Shown here piece by piece: positions 29,740 through 40,175 of a stretch of DNA of 64,000 bases. Positions within the stretch are counted from its first letter, which is position 1; each line of letters begins with the position of its first letter. Location: positions 1,488,001 through 1,552,000 of the forward strand of contig NC_067301.1 of NCBI RefSeq assembly GCF_020740795.1, in the 5' to 3' direction. The translations under genes were made by a program, and so were the position numbers. Below the pieces are notes generated by a model. It saw only the letters and a program-made list of their open reading frames with translations. It searched no databases and had not been told where the DNA came from. Origin of the DNA: Apus apus (taxonomy: Eukaryota; Chordata; Aves; Apodiformes; Apodidae).

Positions 29740-31596
29740 CGTGGTCAGTGGGGGGAGCAGGAGCAGCAGAATGGACTTGCACTAGTTTTACTTTAACTGT
29801 AAAGAATGTATTTTTATTACAACAGGGAAAAGAGTTCACAGGAAATTCCATATTTATATTGTGCTTTTGTGACTTAAAAAGCAACAATATGATTCACTCT
29901 ATAGTATACACACTCAAATATATATATGTATATCACTCATTGTTTATTTTGGTAAGTGTTTATTTTAATGCTGCAGTATTTGTGATGAAAAGACTTATTT
30001 TTTTGTTCTGTGAGACATTCATATAGAAATATATTTAAATGTCAATGAAACCTTTTTTTATACATCTCTGCCTACTCTGCCAGCAATGACATGGCACATA
30101 CCAAATAGTCTTTAAAGTGCTCCGTGAAGCTGACATTGCATTTCCCATGTCAGCTTTTCAACTTACCTAAAATGTCTCATGCTTTTTGCAGTTAGTTCAT
30201 TGAAGGACTGATCCACCTTCTAACCACCACTGCTTAAGCTGTATTTAAAATAAGAGCTGTCATGGTCTGAGAGCACAGAGCAGGTAACTGGGCAGCACTA
30301 GTTCACAGACAGTTGGAAGAGCTTGTTACTCCTCTTGCTTTCACTCCTTGTTCTTGTTACCAGGTGGGTGGGAGGGGAATTTTGCAGCTATACTAAATTA
30401 CTTGGACGTTGAGTCTCACTAAGTTATCCTCAAGTGAACATGTAGTGCTTTATGCAGGAACAGCCAGCTATTTTGCTGTCATAGGCATGTTAGTTTCTGT
30501 TGCCTTCAGTTATTTAATGACTGATAAGAATTAGGCTCTTTGTTCAGGCAGTGCAGTTAAAGGCATTTCCAGGTAACTGAATTAGCTCTTCTTTCCTCCA
30601 TCAGATGTGCAGTACATTAATGGAGTGATTTAACCATGAATTTACAAACCAGCATGTGCATGCATCAGTCATTCCAGCTCTGAAATGAAAAACAGCTTAA
30701 TCAGAAAACTATTTAATATGCAGCTGAGATAGCTGTTCCCCATGAACTTCAAAGATTCTTCTTTGAGAGCAAGAGAATGATGCAAAATAATGACCCCCTG
30801 CTTCGCCCTTGCCTGGGGAACGTGGATTTTATTTTGAGTGATTACCAAACTTCATGCTCTAGGATTTCTGGATTTCAGCTGTCCATCTTCTTCCTAAATA
30901 CTTCTACATCAGGTCAACTAGGCCAAGAAGCCTCTGTAGCTAAACAGCAAAACTCCTCCTGCCTGGGGCAGCTGACAAAGGCCAAGTCCATTCCACACGT
31001 CTCAGAGCTCCTCCCTGGCATGATCTCCATGGTTGTCCTGCCTTTGGGGTTTATGCAACAGGACTGTCATTTCTGGTTCAGAAGTGACCTCCACAGTGAC
31101 CAGCATCTTCTGCTCCTCAGAAGAGGGAAGGGTCCAGCCTATCCATGGCTAAACTGTTCTAGAAGCAGTTGTTGATTCATGGTTAGAACAGTCAGAGCTT
31201 TTATTCTCCCTGTTGTGCCTCACACTGTAATTAGGAACTGGAAGCTCCATATGAACCCACTCCAAGTCACTTACTCCTACAGGCCTTCATGTACTTACAC
31301 AGTGAACTTCTACACTAGGAATGGATCCACCACCTCAACTTTATTTTACCAAGTTGTTAACCTTCCTTATTTTTAAGTTACCCTCTATCCCTTATCACTT
31401 TAAATTCTTCCAAGCCACTTCATTTCTTCTGTGTCCAGCTCCACCACCAATCCAGAAGTGCTCTCCATGTGTGTTTGTAATTAGAAGACTTACACTCTAG
31501 ACTTGCAGAAAAACATCCTTCTACAGTGATGTAATTCCTATAAAATATATATGGTATAAACCTAATAACTGCCCATTTTTTAAGCAAAAAAAATTC
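29740..31596. other. convergent 3' UTRs of PANK4 (+) and KBP (-)
   Basis: No coding exon was seen. It begins with PANK4 3' UTR, A/T-rich and including a TATATATG run near 29920. On the minus strand it ends with KBP 3' UTR. Where one ends and the other begins is not evident. Minus-strand AATAAA signals exist (for example 31200-31205), so the mRNAs may overlap tail to tail. Confidence 0.45.
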
Positions 31597-31698
31597 TTAA
31601 GGATTGGCCCTCCCTGAAGTCTCCTGGCTCTGTCTTGTGTTTTCTTTTATACGCAGACGAGTGCACATTTCTTCTGTGAACACAGAGCAACAAGATTT
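31597..31698 (-). CDS. KBP: KBP exon 10 (last)
   Basis: It encodes the cytoplasmic tail, residues 455-487 (KSCCSVFTEEMCTRLRIKEN to GRANP, stop). The acceptor on the minus strand is TTTTTCAG. Confidence 0.93.
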   Translation of the reverse strand, partial: KSCCSVFTEEMCTRLRIKENTRQSQETSGRANP

Positions 31699-34600
31699 CT
31701 GAAAAACAAAAGGGGAGGAAACAAGGGGGTGGGTTGTTCTGTCAGAGAACCCATCTCCTCAGTGTGCAGAGCCCAACCATTGGAGGGGGTGGAGAACAGG
31801 AACCCAAAGGTGCACATTCTAGTACTAGAGCAGTTTCATTGTGTTTTCCTGCTTGTCCAATGACTTAAGAACAGCCATACTTGAGAATAAACTTGCTGTT
31901 GATGCTTTACTGTCCTCTGTGCACACTCAGCATACTGGAATGCAGTTTGGCAGCCCAGGAATTGCACTAAATACTTCTACTTAGTGCTTTGGGTGGGGGA
32001 GTTATTTTGTTATTGTTGGCCTGCTCAGGCTACAAAACTATCACAGCCCACACTGTGAAATCTCAGGGCTTTAAATATTAAATACTTTGCACATCCTGCC
32101 ACCCCCACCCCCAAATCTGCACTGCTTTCCTGAGAAGCAGCAAGGTCATTGCAGTGGGAATTAATTGGAATTGCAGACTGGAGCACTGCTGCCTAGCTTC
32201 TCTGTGTTGGACAAAAAGGCTAAGAAGGAAGTAGGACAGGAGAAGGTAACCATCACCCACCTTTGCATGTGCAGCAGCGTGTCTGCTCTTGCTGGAGAGC
32301 TCCACCAGAGCTGCAATCACCCCCAGGGCCAGGCCGATGGCCAGAGTGAGGAAGAGCCCGCCCAGCGCCTGGGGCTGCAGGGGGCTCCAGCGGTCCCTGC
32401 TCCTGTGCAGGCAGCTGCTCTCCCACCACTTGTTACGCAGGTAGTCCAGGTCACCCGATTCCCGCAGCTTGAGGATAGCGACAGAGAGCTGCTTGATCCA
32501 CGGGGATGCTGGCAGCAGGAGAGAGAGAGAGACAGAGTGTGAGAGAGGTCCCAGCCACCAGAACACTCCTCAGCGACCCCCTGCTCTCCTGCCCAGCAGG
32601 GCTGGCTGGGTGCTGCTGCCCAGCTGGCAGGGCTCATTCTGCAAACAGTCCAATAATCTAAGCCAGGAACTTCTCTCAGCTAACAACCAGTCCTGGCCCA
32701 TCCTTGGGGATGTGATGTTACCGGCAGAGTAATGACAGAGTGACTTGGAGGAATACAAGCAGTCACACTCCACAGGAGAACAGACTGTCAGCCCTGCTAA
32801 CTGCCTGGCAGCTCTGCATTACTGGGACCAGTGACACCTGAGAGCTGGAATTTTTGGCATCTTGCAGTGCAAAGTGGGAGTCGGTGAGAAGCTACTGAGA
32901 ATTCATCACAGAATGAAACCCTTGTGTAGCAGGGCACCAGTTCAGGAGAGTTAATGCAGGAAATGTGTGCAAGTGTCAGCCCTCAGCTCTGCCAGGCTTT
33001 TTGCTCTGTCAATCTGCTGCTACAAACACATGAAACCCACACGAGGTGGCACAGCAGCAGTGCACAGCCACTAACCCTGGGTGGCAGCAATGCCAAATCC
33101 TCTGGCTCCGATGACTTCAGGGGCCCTGATCAGGTTGCAGTGTCTGGCAGCTGCCAGGTCCTGAGAGATGGACTCCCCAATGAAGGCATAGTCTGACTCC
33201 ATCACGCGCTGAACCGCTTCCTGGTAGGTCTTGACCAACACGTGGTCTCGTCTCTTGTCCATGTACTCATAGATCATCTGATGGATGGGATTCTTGGAGT
33301 TCTGCAGCCCAAAAAATCCAAGGGACAAAGTGTAAAACAATCACCTGAAAAACTCAGCACAAATGTGCAATGGTTGCAGAACAGTTTGGAGAATAAAAGT
33401 ACCTAAACCACTGCCCTTTGAGCTCTCTACTGAAAACTAGCATAGAGCTAGCACAGAATTCCCCTACAATACAGTGTTACAGGGATATGAACATGAAATA
33501 TTTCCCACCAACCTCCCCCTCAAAAACAACCTTTGCAGGCATCCAGTTAGTGTACCCAGAAATTACCTCATGGTCAGAGTACACAAGGACAGCCCCTGAA
33601 GACTAGCACTGCTTGCTTAACAGAGCAGGCTCTATAAACAACCCCCTGCATGCCTTTCCCTCTGAGAAAAGGTAGAAAAAGAGGAGAACACAACAAGATA
33701 CCAATCACATTATCTGAAGTCTCCCGAGGGAAGTTGTAGATCCCCCCACTCTGGACAGTTTTAAGTCTCAGCTTGACAGCATTTTGAGCCATCTCATATA
33801 AATTTTAGTAGTACCTAGAAATGTTGGACCAGATGATCCTTGAGGTCCCTTCCAACCTGGCATTCTATGATTCTATGAAGCATTACAGGAAATGGATGGA
33901 GTCTACAGTGATGAAGGTGGTGTAAAGACCTGTAGGCATGTGCTAGACAACTTGGCCCCAGCCCAGCAGCCCCGTGGTGTGTGTGTGGGCACGCATGCAC
34001 AATTAGATTCTCTGCACCTTGAAGTAGTAGAACGTAGAGGAGCCCTCCAGGGTGCCAAACTCGATCTTTCTTTGCTTCACAAGATCTTCAAAGGTCTGGA
34101 TGGGGAGCTGCTCAGTGCCCGAGCTCAGCAGGGCTGTGAAGTTGGCGATGTAGGCGGCCAGCAGGGCGATGGTGAAGAGCCACCAGATGGCAGCGATGAC
34201 TCGCACGGAGAGCGCCTTGGGCTGGGGCGTGACACCTGCACCACCAGAGGAGCCAAAGAACTTTAGATCCATGAGCCCAAGTTAAAGATTTCCTTGTAAA
34301 GAAAAGCCAAACTGCAAAACTTGCCCTGCGGGTCTTTAATGCAGGAGCCTGACAAGCCCTGATTCAAGCCTCGGTGACACTTCAGCGCAGAGCTGGAGTC
34401 AGTGGCCAAGTGCAACAAACAGCTCCACTGCCAAGTCCCAGAGCCATGGTTAGCTTGGCTTTCCCTGGGCCAACTGTTACAGCAGAAAACAGACTTCCAG
34501 CTGAAGGCTGACCTGTACAATTCCCACAAGTCTGCAATCCAAACTCGCCAAACTGGGAGTTTTAGTGCTGCCAAGTGTCCCACTGGAACATCTCTTCCCC

Positions 34601-37600
34601 AGCAGGACAGCACAGACAGTGTTACAGACAGACAGGAGCTGGATTTACAGTCAGTAAAAACCCTCACTGCTTCCTCCCAGCTCACCTTGCAGGGCAAGTG
34701 CTCCTGCTCCAAACCAGAGGCTATTTAAGAAGGTAAAGTGGTTCTCTTCATTCTTTGGCTCATTCCATTCACAGGGGCTCAGTCTGCAGGAAAGTGACAG
34801 GATAAAACCAGACATTCAGGGAAAAACATTTAAATAATCCTGCAGTGTGACTGCAGCAGCACAGAGAGCCTGCAAATGCCATGGCAGCTCCTCCTTCACC
34901 TGAGTTCCAGTTGAATCAGTGCAGTGGATGCTCAATGCATCAAGGAGTCTGCAACAGTGGTGGCTCTGGGGTGTTGCCAGACCCTTTGTCCCTGAGAAAT
35001 GGCATAAACTAGTCTTTGCCTGGCACATCCAAGTGGCAATGTTGGGTCTGTTCTGGAATATCAGACCAAAGGCTGCTCCTTAGAACTAAACCCTTACCTA
35101 TAAAGGTTGTGCATAAAACTAGAAAAGCAGCACAAGAGCTTCTGTTCAAGACCGGAGCTGCAGAAACATTAGTGCAGCTCAGTGTAACTGAGATGTCTCC
35201 ACAGCTAAGAAAGCAGTTAACTAGAGCAAAACCTGTGAAACAAATTCATTTATACCTGGCAACAAGAAAGAGGCAGAAGCACGTCAGCACATAAGCAAAT
35301 AAAAGGCCAGTCCAGATCTCCTTACTGAAAGGAGCCAGGAAGTGGAAGAAGGACAGCTCCTGAGAAATGGTGTCTTTTCGAAGCAAGATCCCAATCCCAG
35401 TCTGCAGGAATGGTGTGGTGAAGGAAACCACCTCTTCCCTTTCTGATGTGACTGTCAGTGGAGCCACTGCAATGTCTGCTTCCTATAAGATGGAGATAAA
35501 AAATAACCAACCATGCAATCCCCCTGAAGGCTTCTGTCACTTAGAATGCTTCCCAGGCAGGGTGGGCAGATATTGACATGGCAAATCACTTCTGTCAATG
35601 GACAGCTGCCAGCTTGGACTGCCAGCTCCAAGAAATAGGACAGTTTTCCATTTTGGTGTTGGCATGTGAGGCTACTGGTTTCCTACTACAGCACAGGTGC
35701 AGAAGCTGAGGCTGTGCACCATGAACCACCAAAGCTGAAGGCATGTTCCTGTCTGCCTGCAGAATCCACAGCCAGCTGGACACAGCACTGAGTGCTGAGG
35801 AGCAAAGAATGTTGAGTTCAAACAGAACATGACCCATAGGGAACGGGCCATGATGGGGCCAGAGGTGCATTCAAGCATTTCCTTGATGAGTCTAAGGGAA
35901 CTACCATTCTAAAAGAGAAGTTTCACTTAGTGGTTCAAGTTCATTAGTTCTACACAACAGACAGGATGACTCCAAGTTGCTCAGTTCCTGAGCAATTGCT
36001 CCTGAAACCCAAGAGCTGCTAGAATTGTCCATTCCTTCTAGAGCTGCAGGTGGTCAAAAATATCAACTGAAAATTACCTTTCTCAGAATCTCTCCAATCA
36101 TCCCTGTCCAGTTCCCGCTGGCAGAGACGGCTCCGTACTTCCCGTCACCCACCACCTTCACCCTGTAGCTGAAGTGGAGCATCCCAGAAAGTGCTTTCAG
36201 CAGGTCAATGCAGTACCCCTCCAGCTCTGCATTCCTCACCATGACATAAGGATCCTCCTGCATATTCAGGGAAGAACACAGTTTTATGCTCCCACAGCCT
36301 GCAGTGCAACTGAGTGGTAATTTAACCCTTTTGCAAACCCTCCACCAGAGCTCTACCCATGTTATCAGGGGGACAACATTTCCAGACTTGAAAGCTGCTC
36401 ACTGGAGTCATGTGCCACCACTAGTCCCAGGCTACAGCTCCAGCAGGGCAGCTGCATGCTGCCAGCCACACCTACCACAGAATGAACTGATAATCAAGTG
36501 CTCCACAAAGACTATCTGTGATGAGCAAGAGCCCAAGAAACCACCTGCAAATATGTGGGTGGAAAAAAAAAAAATGCAGCTACCCTCCAGCCACTGTCAG
36601 TGTTGTGACTCAAGTCCTTACCGGGATTGTTGTGACAGTCAAAGTTGGAAGACCCTCTTCTGGTCCCCTTGAGTCAATGTTCTGCAAATAAAAAAAATGA
36701 AGAAAAAATAATTGGATTTTAAAGTTGCAACTGTGGCCCCAACTTAGCTAGGACTGGCATTATAACTTGGGGGGTGTGTGGATGTGTTAAATCAGCTTTA
36801 AACCCACCCCTGCAGGCTGCAGCAGCCTCACCACACTGATCCCCAACCGTAATTAATAAATCATTATTTTGTCAGCATAGTTGGTCTGAATAAAAATCAC
36901 TTTAAATGCTGTCACAATTCTCGGGAGAGACTGTGCATAGACTTCAAGGGGATCAGTTCATGTTGCTCACAAAATAGTTAGCAGCCAATTAAAGCCTCAT
37001 TAGAGAGCAATTCCAAGAGAGACAGAACAGCAGGAAACCTGAGAGGAGGAGGAAAAGAAACACGGATCCACTTCTGCACAGAGTGCTGATACAAGAGTGC
37101 ATCTTCCAGAGTCACACAACTCGAGATGGTTTCTGATCAGCACTTGGGAGCAATTCAAGCTTTTGCCAGCAGAGCAGCCTCATTCTGAAAGGTGTGAGGG
37201 TCTTAAATGCGGCCCTTTATTTTAAAATTAAATAGTAATGTTTCTAGACAGAGTGAGTGTGTGTGTGTGTTTATGTATCTTTGCAGTACAGTATCTGCAA
37301 AAGGAGCTAAATGGTCTTGTTTCAATTCTCCCTTTACAATGTAAGGATTTGGAAAGTATACTTAAGACAATAACCCTTCAGCCTAAAAGCATTGCTTACT
37401 ATGAGCACACCTTTCTGCACTTAAAATGTAAGACCATTTGCACATACACCCTCATTGGTTGCTCTGCATGAACATACCTTCCCCACAGCATCACCAGTCC
37501 TTCTGGCTCCTGCAACACAGCAACAACATCATCAACTTCTTGCAGGTCTTATATTTACAGCTCCTTAAAAGTGAAGTTTCAAACACTCACAAATAGAATT

Positions 37601-40175
37601 GCTCTCCTTGGCTCACAGGTGACTCAAAGAGGTTTTGCCAGGTTTGTTTCCTCACAGTGTTAGTGTGAGACAAACAGCAGCAGGGACACAGCCAGGGTCA
37701 GGCTGCAGAGGCTCTCACTGTAACCATGATTACGGCTGTCACCCTGGGGGATGGATTCTGCAGCACCCACTGCCTCATTTCCCTACTGCCCCCCCCAACA
37801 AGGTGAAAAGCTCTCCTGCTGCTGCACACAACTGAGATGTCCCCAGGCTCCTGCAAGACCTTGTCTATACCCCTAAGGAAAAGCCCTGGAACCAGCCAAA
37901 AGTTCATCACCATAACGTTCCAAGCCCCCAGGTTTGCTTATTCCTCCCTTCCCCTACCAAAGGTCGGTTCCTACTGTCAAAGCAGCCAAAGGGTTTGCCA
38001 CCCCTGGGGTGAAAACGCTTCTCCACCACATCCTACTCCATCCCTCCCTGAAATTATAACCACCCTGACTTTTCATTCCTGCTCCTGGGTTTTACTCTGC
38101 TCTGCTGTGTGTCTTGGTAGAAGTCCTGTTAAATTATTTCATCCACAACTTCCCTGTTCACAGTACTCAGAATACCTCAGTCCCACCCCAGCTGCAAGAC
38201 AGCTAAACTATAATGACTGAGATGCAGAATTAAAACCATAATTGTGTCAATATGTGACTCATTAATCGCCCAGGATGTTTTTTCTCCTGTGTGCATAGCA
38301 TTGCTCCTTGGAATCAAAGAATTCACAGTGCAAAAGCCAAAACCCCCTCAAGATAAAACAAAAAATGTAGGGTGTTTTCAATCTTCCAAGCAAAAGCTGA
38401 GAGTTTTTCATTAAATATAACAACATATTCATTCTTTGGTTTTGCATTTTTTGGCCTTGTGCTCAACTCTACATTATTGTAAAACAAAACCTGTTTTTTC
38501 CCCTCTCCACTACAGTTCTCCATGGGAGCTGGAAATCTTCACAAAGGAGTTCTCTTGTCTCCCTTTTGAAACTCATTAAAGCAAATAAAAGCTTTTTGAG
38601 GCTCCTTTTTGAAGACCTGCTAGGGATTCTTGGAAGCAAACAGGCTGTACTGAGGGCTTCAGCTCCCCCACAGTGGCACTGGATGCAGCTGTTCAAAGCC
38701 CCATTGTAAGAACTCCTAAAAGGACCATAAGTAACCAAGTTGCAGCATTAACTCGAAGTTCACTGCACTGACACTTCTGAGAAGCCAAGTCCGCATTGTG
38801 AGAATCCTTTATGAGGGTCTACAAAACACATAAGACCAAGAAACGAGGCTCAACCTTCCACTCTGGTTCCCCAAAGGTCAGTGGCTGCAGGAAATGACTG
38901 TGGGTGCAAAAATCAGACTTGTCAGTACCCCTACTCCTCTGAGCATGCCCAGCCTTCTCGTGGGAGGTGACTCCCTGCCCAACTTCACATGAAAAAGGTT
39001 GCAGTACTGTTAAGAACTGGGTACCTCAACCCAATATTCTCCCCCATCCTCCCTCTTTTGCCTTTGCGTCCTTTGCCAGCATTTCCCCTGTGGCAGTATG
39101 TGGCCAGGAGAGAGAGCAGAACTAAAACAAGAGGCCATGGCTCAGGTGAGTTACCATTCTGGAGTATGCTGGGACATCCAGGATGAGGGAATTCTCAAGA
39201 TGAGAGAATTTGACAGTGGTCACAGCAGCAAAGGTCTGAGCTGTGACCTGAGGTGACCTGCTGTTGCCACAGCAATGCAAGTACCAGCTCTGGGTAGAAA
39301 GGGGTGGGTGTGTGAGATGGATAAGGAGACACAGCAGAGGAAGAGGAGTTGCCCTCCCAGCCCTCAGACAAACAACCAATTTTATTTCCTGGTAATTTTC
39401 CAGGGTCAAGCCACTCCTTTGCCTGAGTCTGGACTCCAGGCACAGAACACCAAAAAGCCACACTAGGACTGAAACAATAGCATCTGCTGTTCTGCTGCAA
39501 AAGCACTGAGAGCAAAGTGTGATCCCAGCAGCTGATCCCTGTGCAGAAGCCCCTGGCAGGCTCCCACTATCCCTGAGGAGCTTCAGGGGGAATGCAGTCT
39601 TACCCTTTGGGACTCACAGAGCTGACAACTTCATACAACACACCAAATCCTCTCTTCTTCCCCATAACAAGACACGAGCAGAGGGGCTAAACAAGTATCA
39701 TGGAAAACATTACTCAGAAAACAAGTTAATCAGTCTGTCTTGCTGCCATTCAAGGGACCACAGACTCAAGAGCAGCTTTAACCACACCAATGTGTTTAAG
39801 GACACCTAACCAACCTTCTTCTAGGCTTTTTCATCTTCCCTGGTCTCTGCCATCTGATTTACAGCTACAGCAGCAAAAACAGCACTCATAGCATGGTAAA
39901 TCACAATCACAACCTGTAACAGGTAACCTGTACCTGTAAGGTAAGCCCTGGTGATGTCTTAATAACCAATTCAAAATCAAATTCATAGATTAAGACAAAA
40001 TTCTGTGAGCACTAGCAGCTCAAGAATGAGAGAATTAACACTCTGTAAAGAACAACAAAAACAGATTTGGTTGCAGGAGCATTTTTTGATCATTTTTCTC
40101 ACCTGTCTGGCTTGATTCTCTCAGGAACAGCAAGGCTGTAATCACACAGAACATGAAGCCAAGACCTTGGTCCAT
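31597..40175 (-). CDS. KBP: kainate-binding protein (short glutamate-receptor-like membrane protein), complete (10 exons)
   Basis: The exons, 5' to 3' on the minus strand, are 40175-40103, 37509-37478, 36681-36622, 36257-36078, 35482-35256, 34783-34686, 34235-34018, 33301-33076, 32508-32261 and 31698-31597. They join in frame to 487 aa, the remembered length of chicken KBP. Residues 1 to about 24 are a signal peptide, with an in-frame stop upstream of the Met. There is no amino-terminal domain. The S1 half of the ligand-binding domain (about 46-160) has the agonist-contact motif APLTVTSER; M1 is about 170-191, pore loop WFGAGALALQG 214-224, M3 about 236-260, S2 261-410 with GESIS, and M4 about 419-442. 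The short tail starts KSCCSVFTEEM and matches chicken KBP. Chicken KBP is a cerebellar Bergmann-glia protein that binds kainate but has not been shown to act as a channel. It is convergent with PANK4 and downstream of PLCH2. A kainate-receptor subunit (GRIK) is excluded by size and the missing amino-terminal domain. Confidence 0.95.
32261..32508 (-). CDS. KBP: KBP exon 9
   Basis: It encodes residues 373-454: the end of S2 (LRESGDLDYLRNKWW) and M4 (ALGGLFLTLAIGLALGVIAA). Confidence 0.95.
33076..33301 (-). CDS. KBP: KBP exon 8
   Basis: It encodes residues 297-371 of S2, with AFIGESISQDLAAARHCNLI carrying the ligand-contacting Glu. Confidence 0.95.
33713..33879 (+). mobile_element. CR1 LINE 3' end in KBP intron 7, plus strand
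   Basis: The segment ends GGACCAGATGATCCTTGAGG, TCCCTTCCAACCTGG and then two ATTCTATG units, the short terminal repeat that marks intact CR1 3' ends. The 5' limit is approximate. Confidence 0.85.
34018..34235 (-). CDS. KBP: KBP exon 7
   Basis: It encodes residues 225-296: M3 (VIAAIWWLFTIALLAAYIAN) and the first part of S2. AYIANFTAL stands at the gate in place of the usual SYTANLAAF. Confidence 0.95.
34686..34783 (-). CDS. KBP: KBP exon 6
   Basis: It encodes residues 192-223: the M1-M2 loop and re-entrant pore segment (SLWFGAGALALQ). It begins by completing an Arg codon. Confidence 0.94.
35256..35482 (-). CDS. KBP: KBP exon 5
   Basis: It encodes residues 116-190: the end of S1 (EADIAVAPLTVTSEREEVVS) and M1 (WTGLLFAYVLTCFCLFLVA). 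Confidence 0.95.
36078..36257 (-). CDS. KBP: KBP exon 4
   Basis: It encodes residues 56-115 of S1 (EDPYVMVRNAELEGYCIDLL), with a possible N-glycosylation sequon at Asn104 (NWT). Confidence 0.95.
36622..36681 (-). CDS. KBP: KBP exon 3
   Basis: It is a 60-base exon encoding residues 36-55, ending LTVTTIP just before S1. The acceptor is TTATTTGCAG and the donor CCCG|GTAAGG. Confidence 0.88.
37250..37270. repeat. short GT microsatellite in KBP intron 1
   Basis: A GTGAGTGTGTGTGTGTGTGT-like run lies in the intron. Confidence 0.6.
37478..37509 (-). CDS. KBP: KBP exon 2, a 32-base micro-exon
   Basis: It encodes GARRTGDAVGK after the signal peptide. The acceptor is TGTTGCAG and the donor GGAAG|GTATGT. 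Its length (3n+2) is exactly what joins exon 1 (phase 1) to exon 3 (phase 0); skipping it puts a stop after two codons. Confidence 0.75.
40103..40175 (-). CDS. KBP: KBP exon 1 (signal peptide)
   Basis: It encodes MDQGLGFMFCVITALLFL and the start of the mature region. An in-frame TAG lies at 40199-40197, so this Met is the start. A possible acceptor (CTCTAGCAG, just above 40210) suggests the 5' UTR may be spliced. Confidence 0.82.

Noticed and set aside
32078-32160. Reading the KBP exon after M4 as continuing at 32140-32050 (acceptor-like TCTCAG)
   Set aside because: It gives a Gly/Val run unlike any KBP. The exon at 31698-31597 encodes the recognised tail KSCCSVFTEEM.
32165-34266. Plus-strand frames opposite the KBP exons
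   Set aside because: They are antisense shadows. The minus strand carries the conserved glutamate-receptor exons with matching splice phases.
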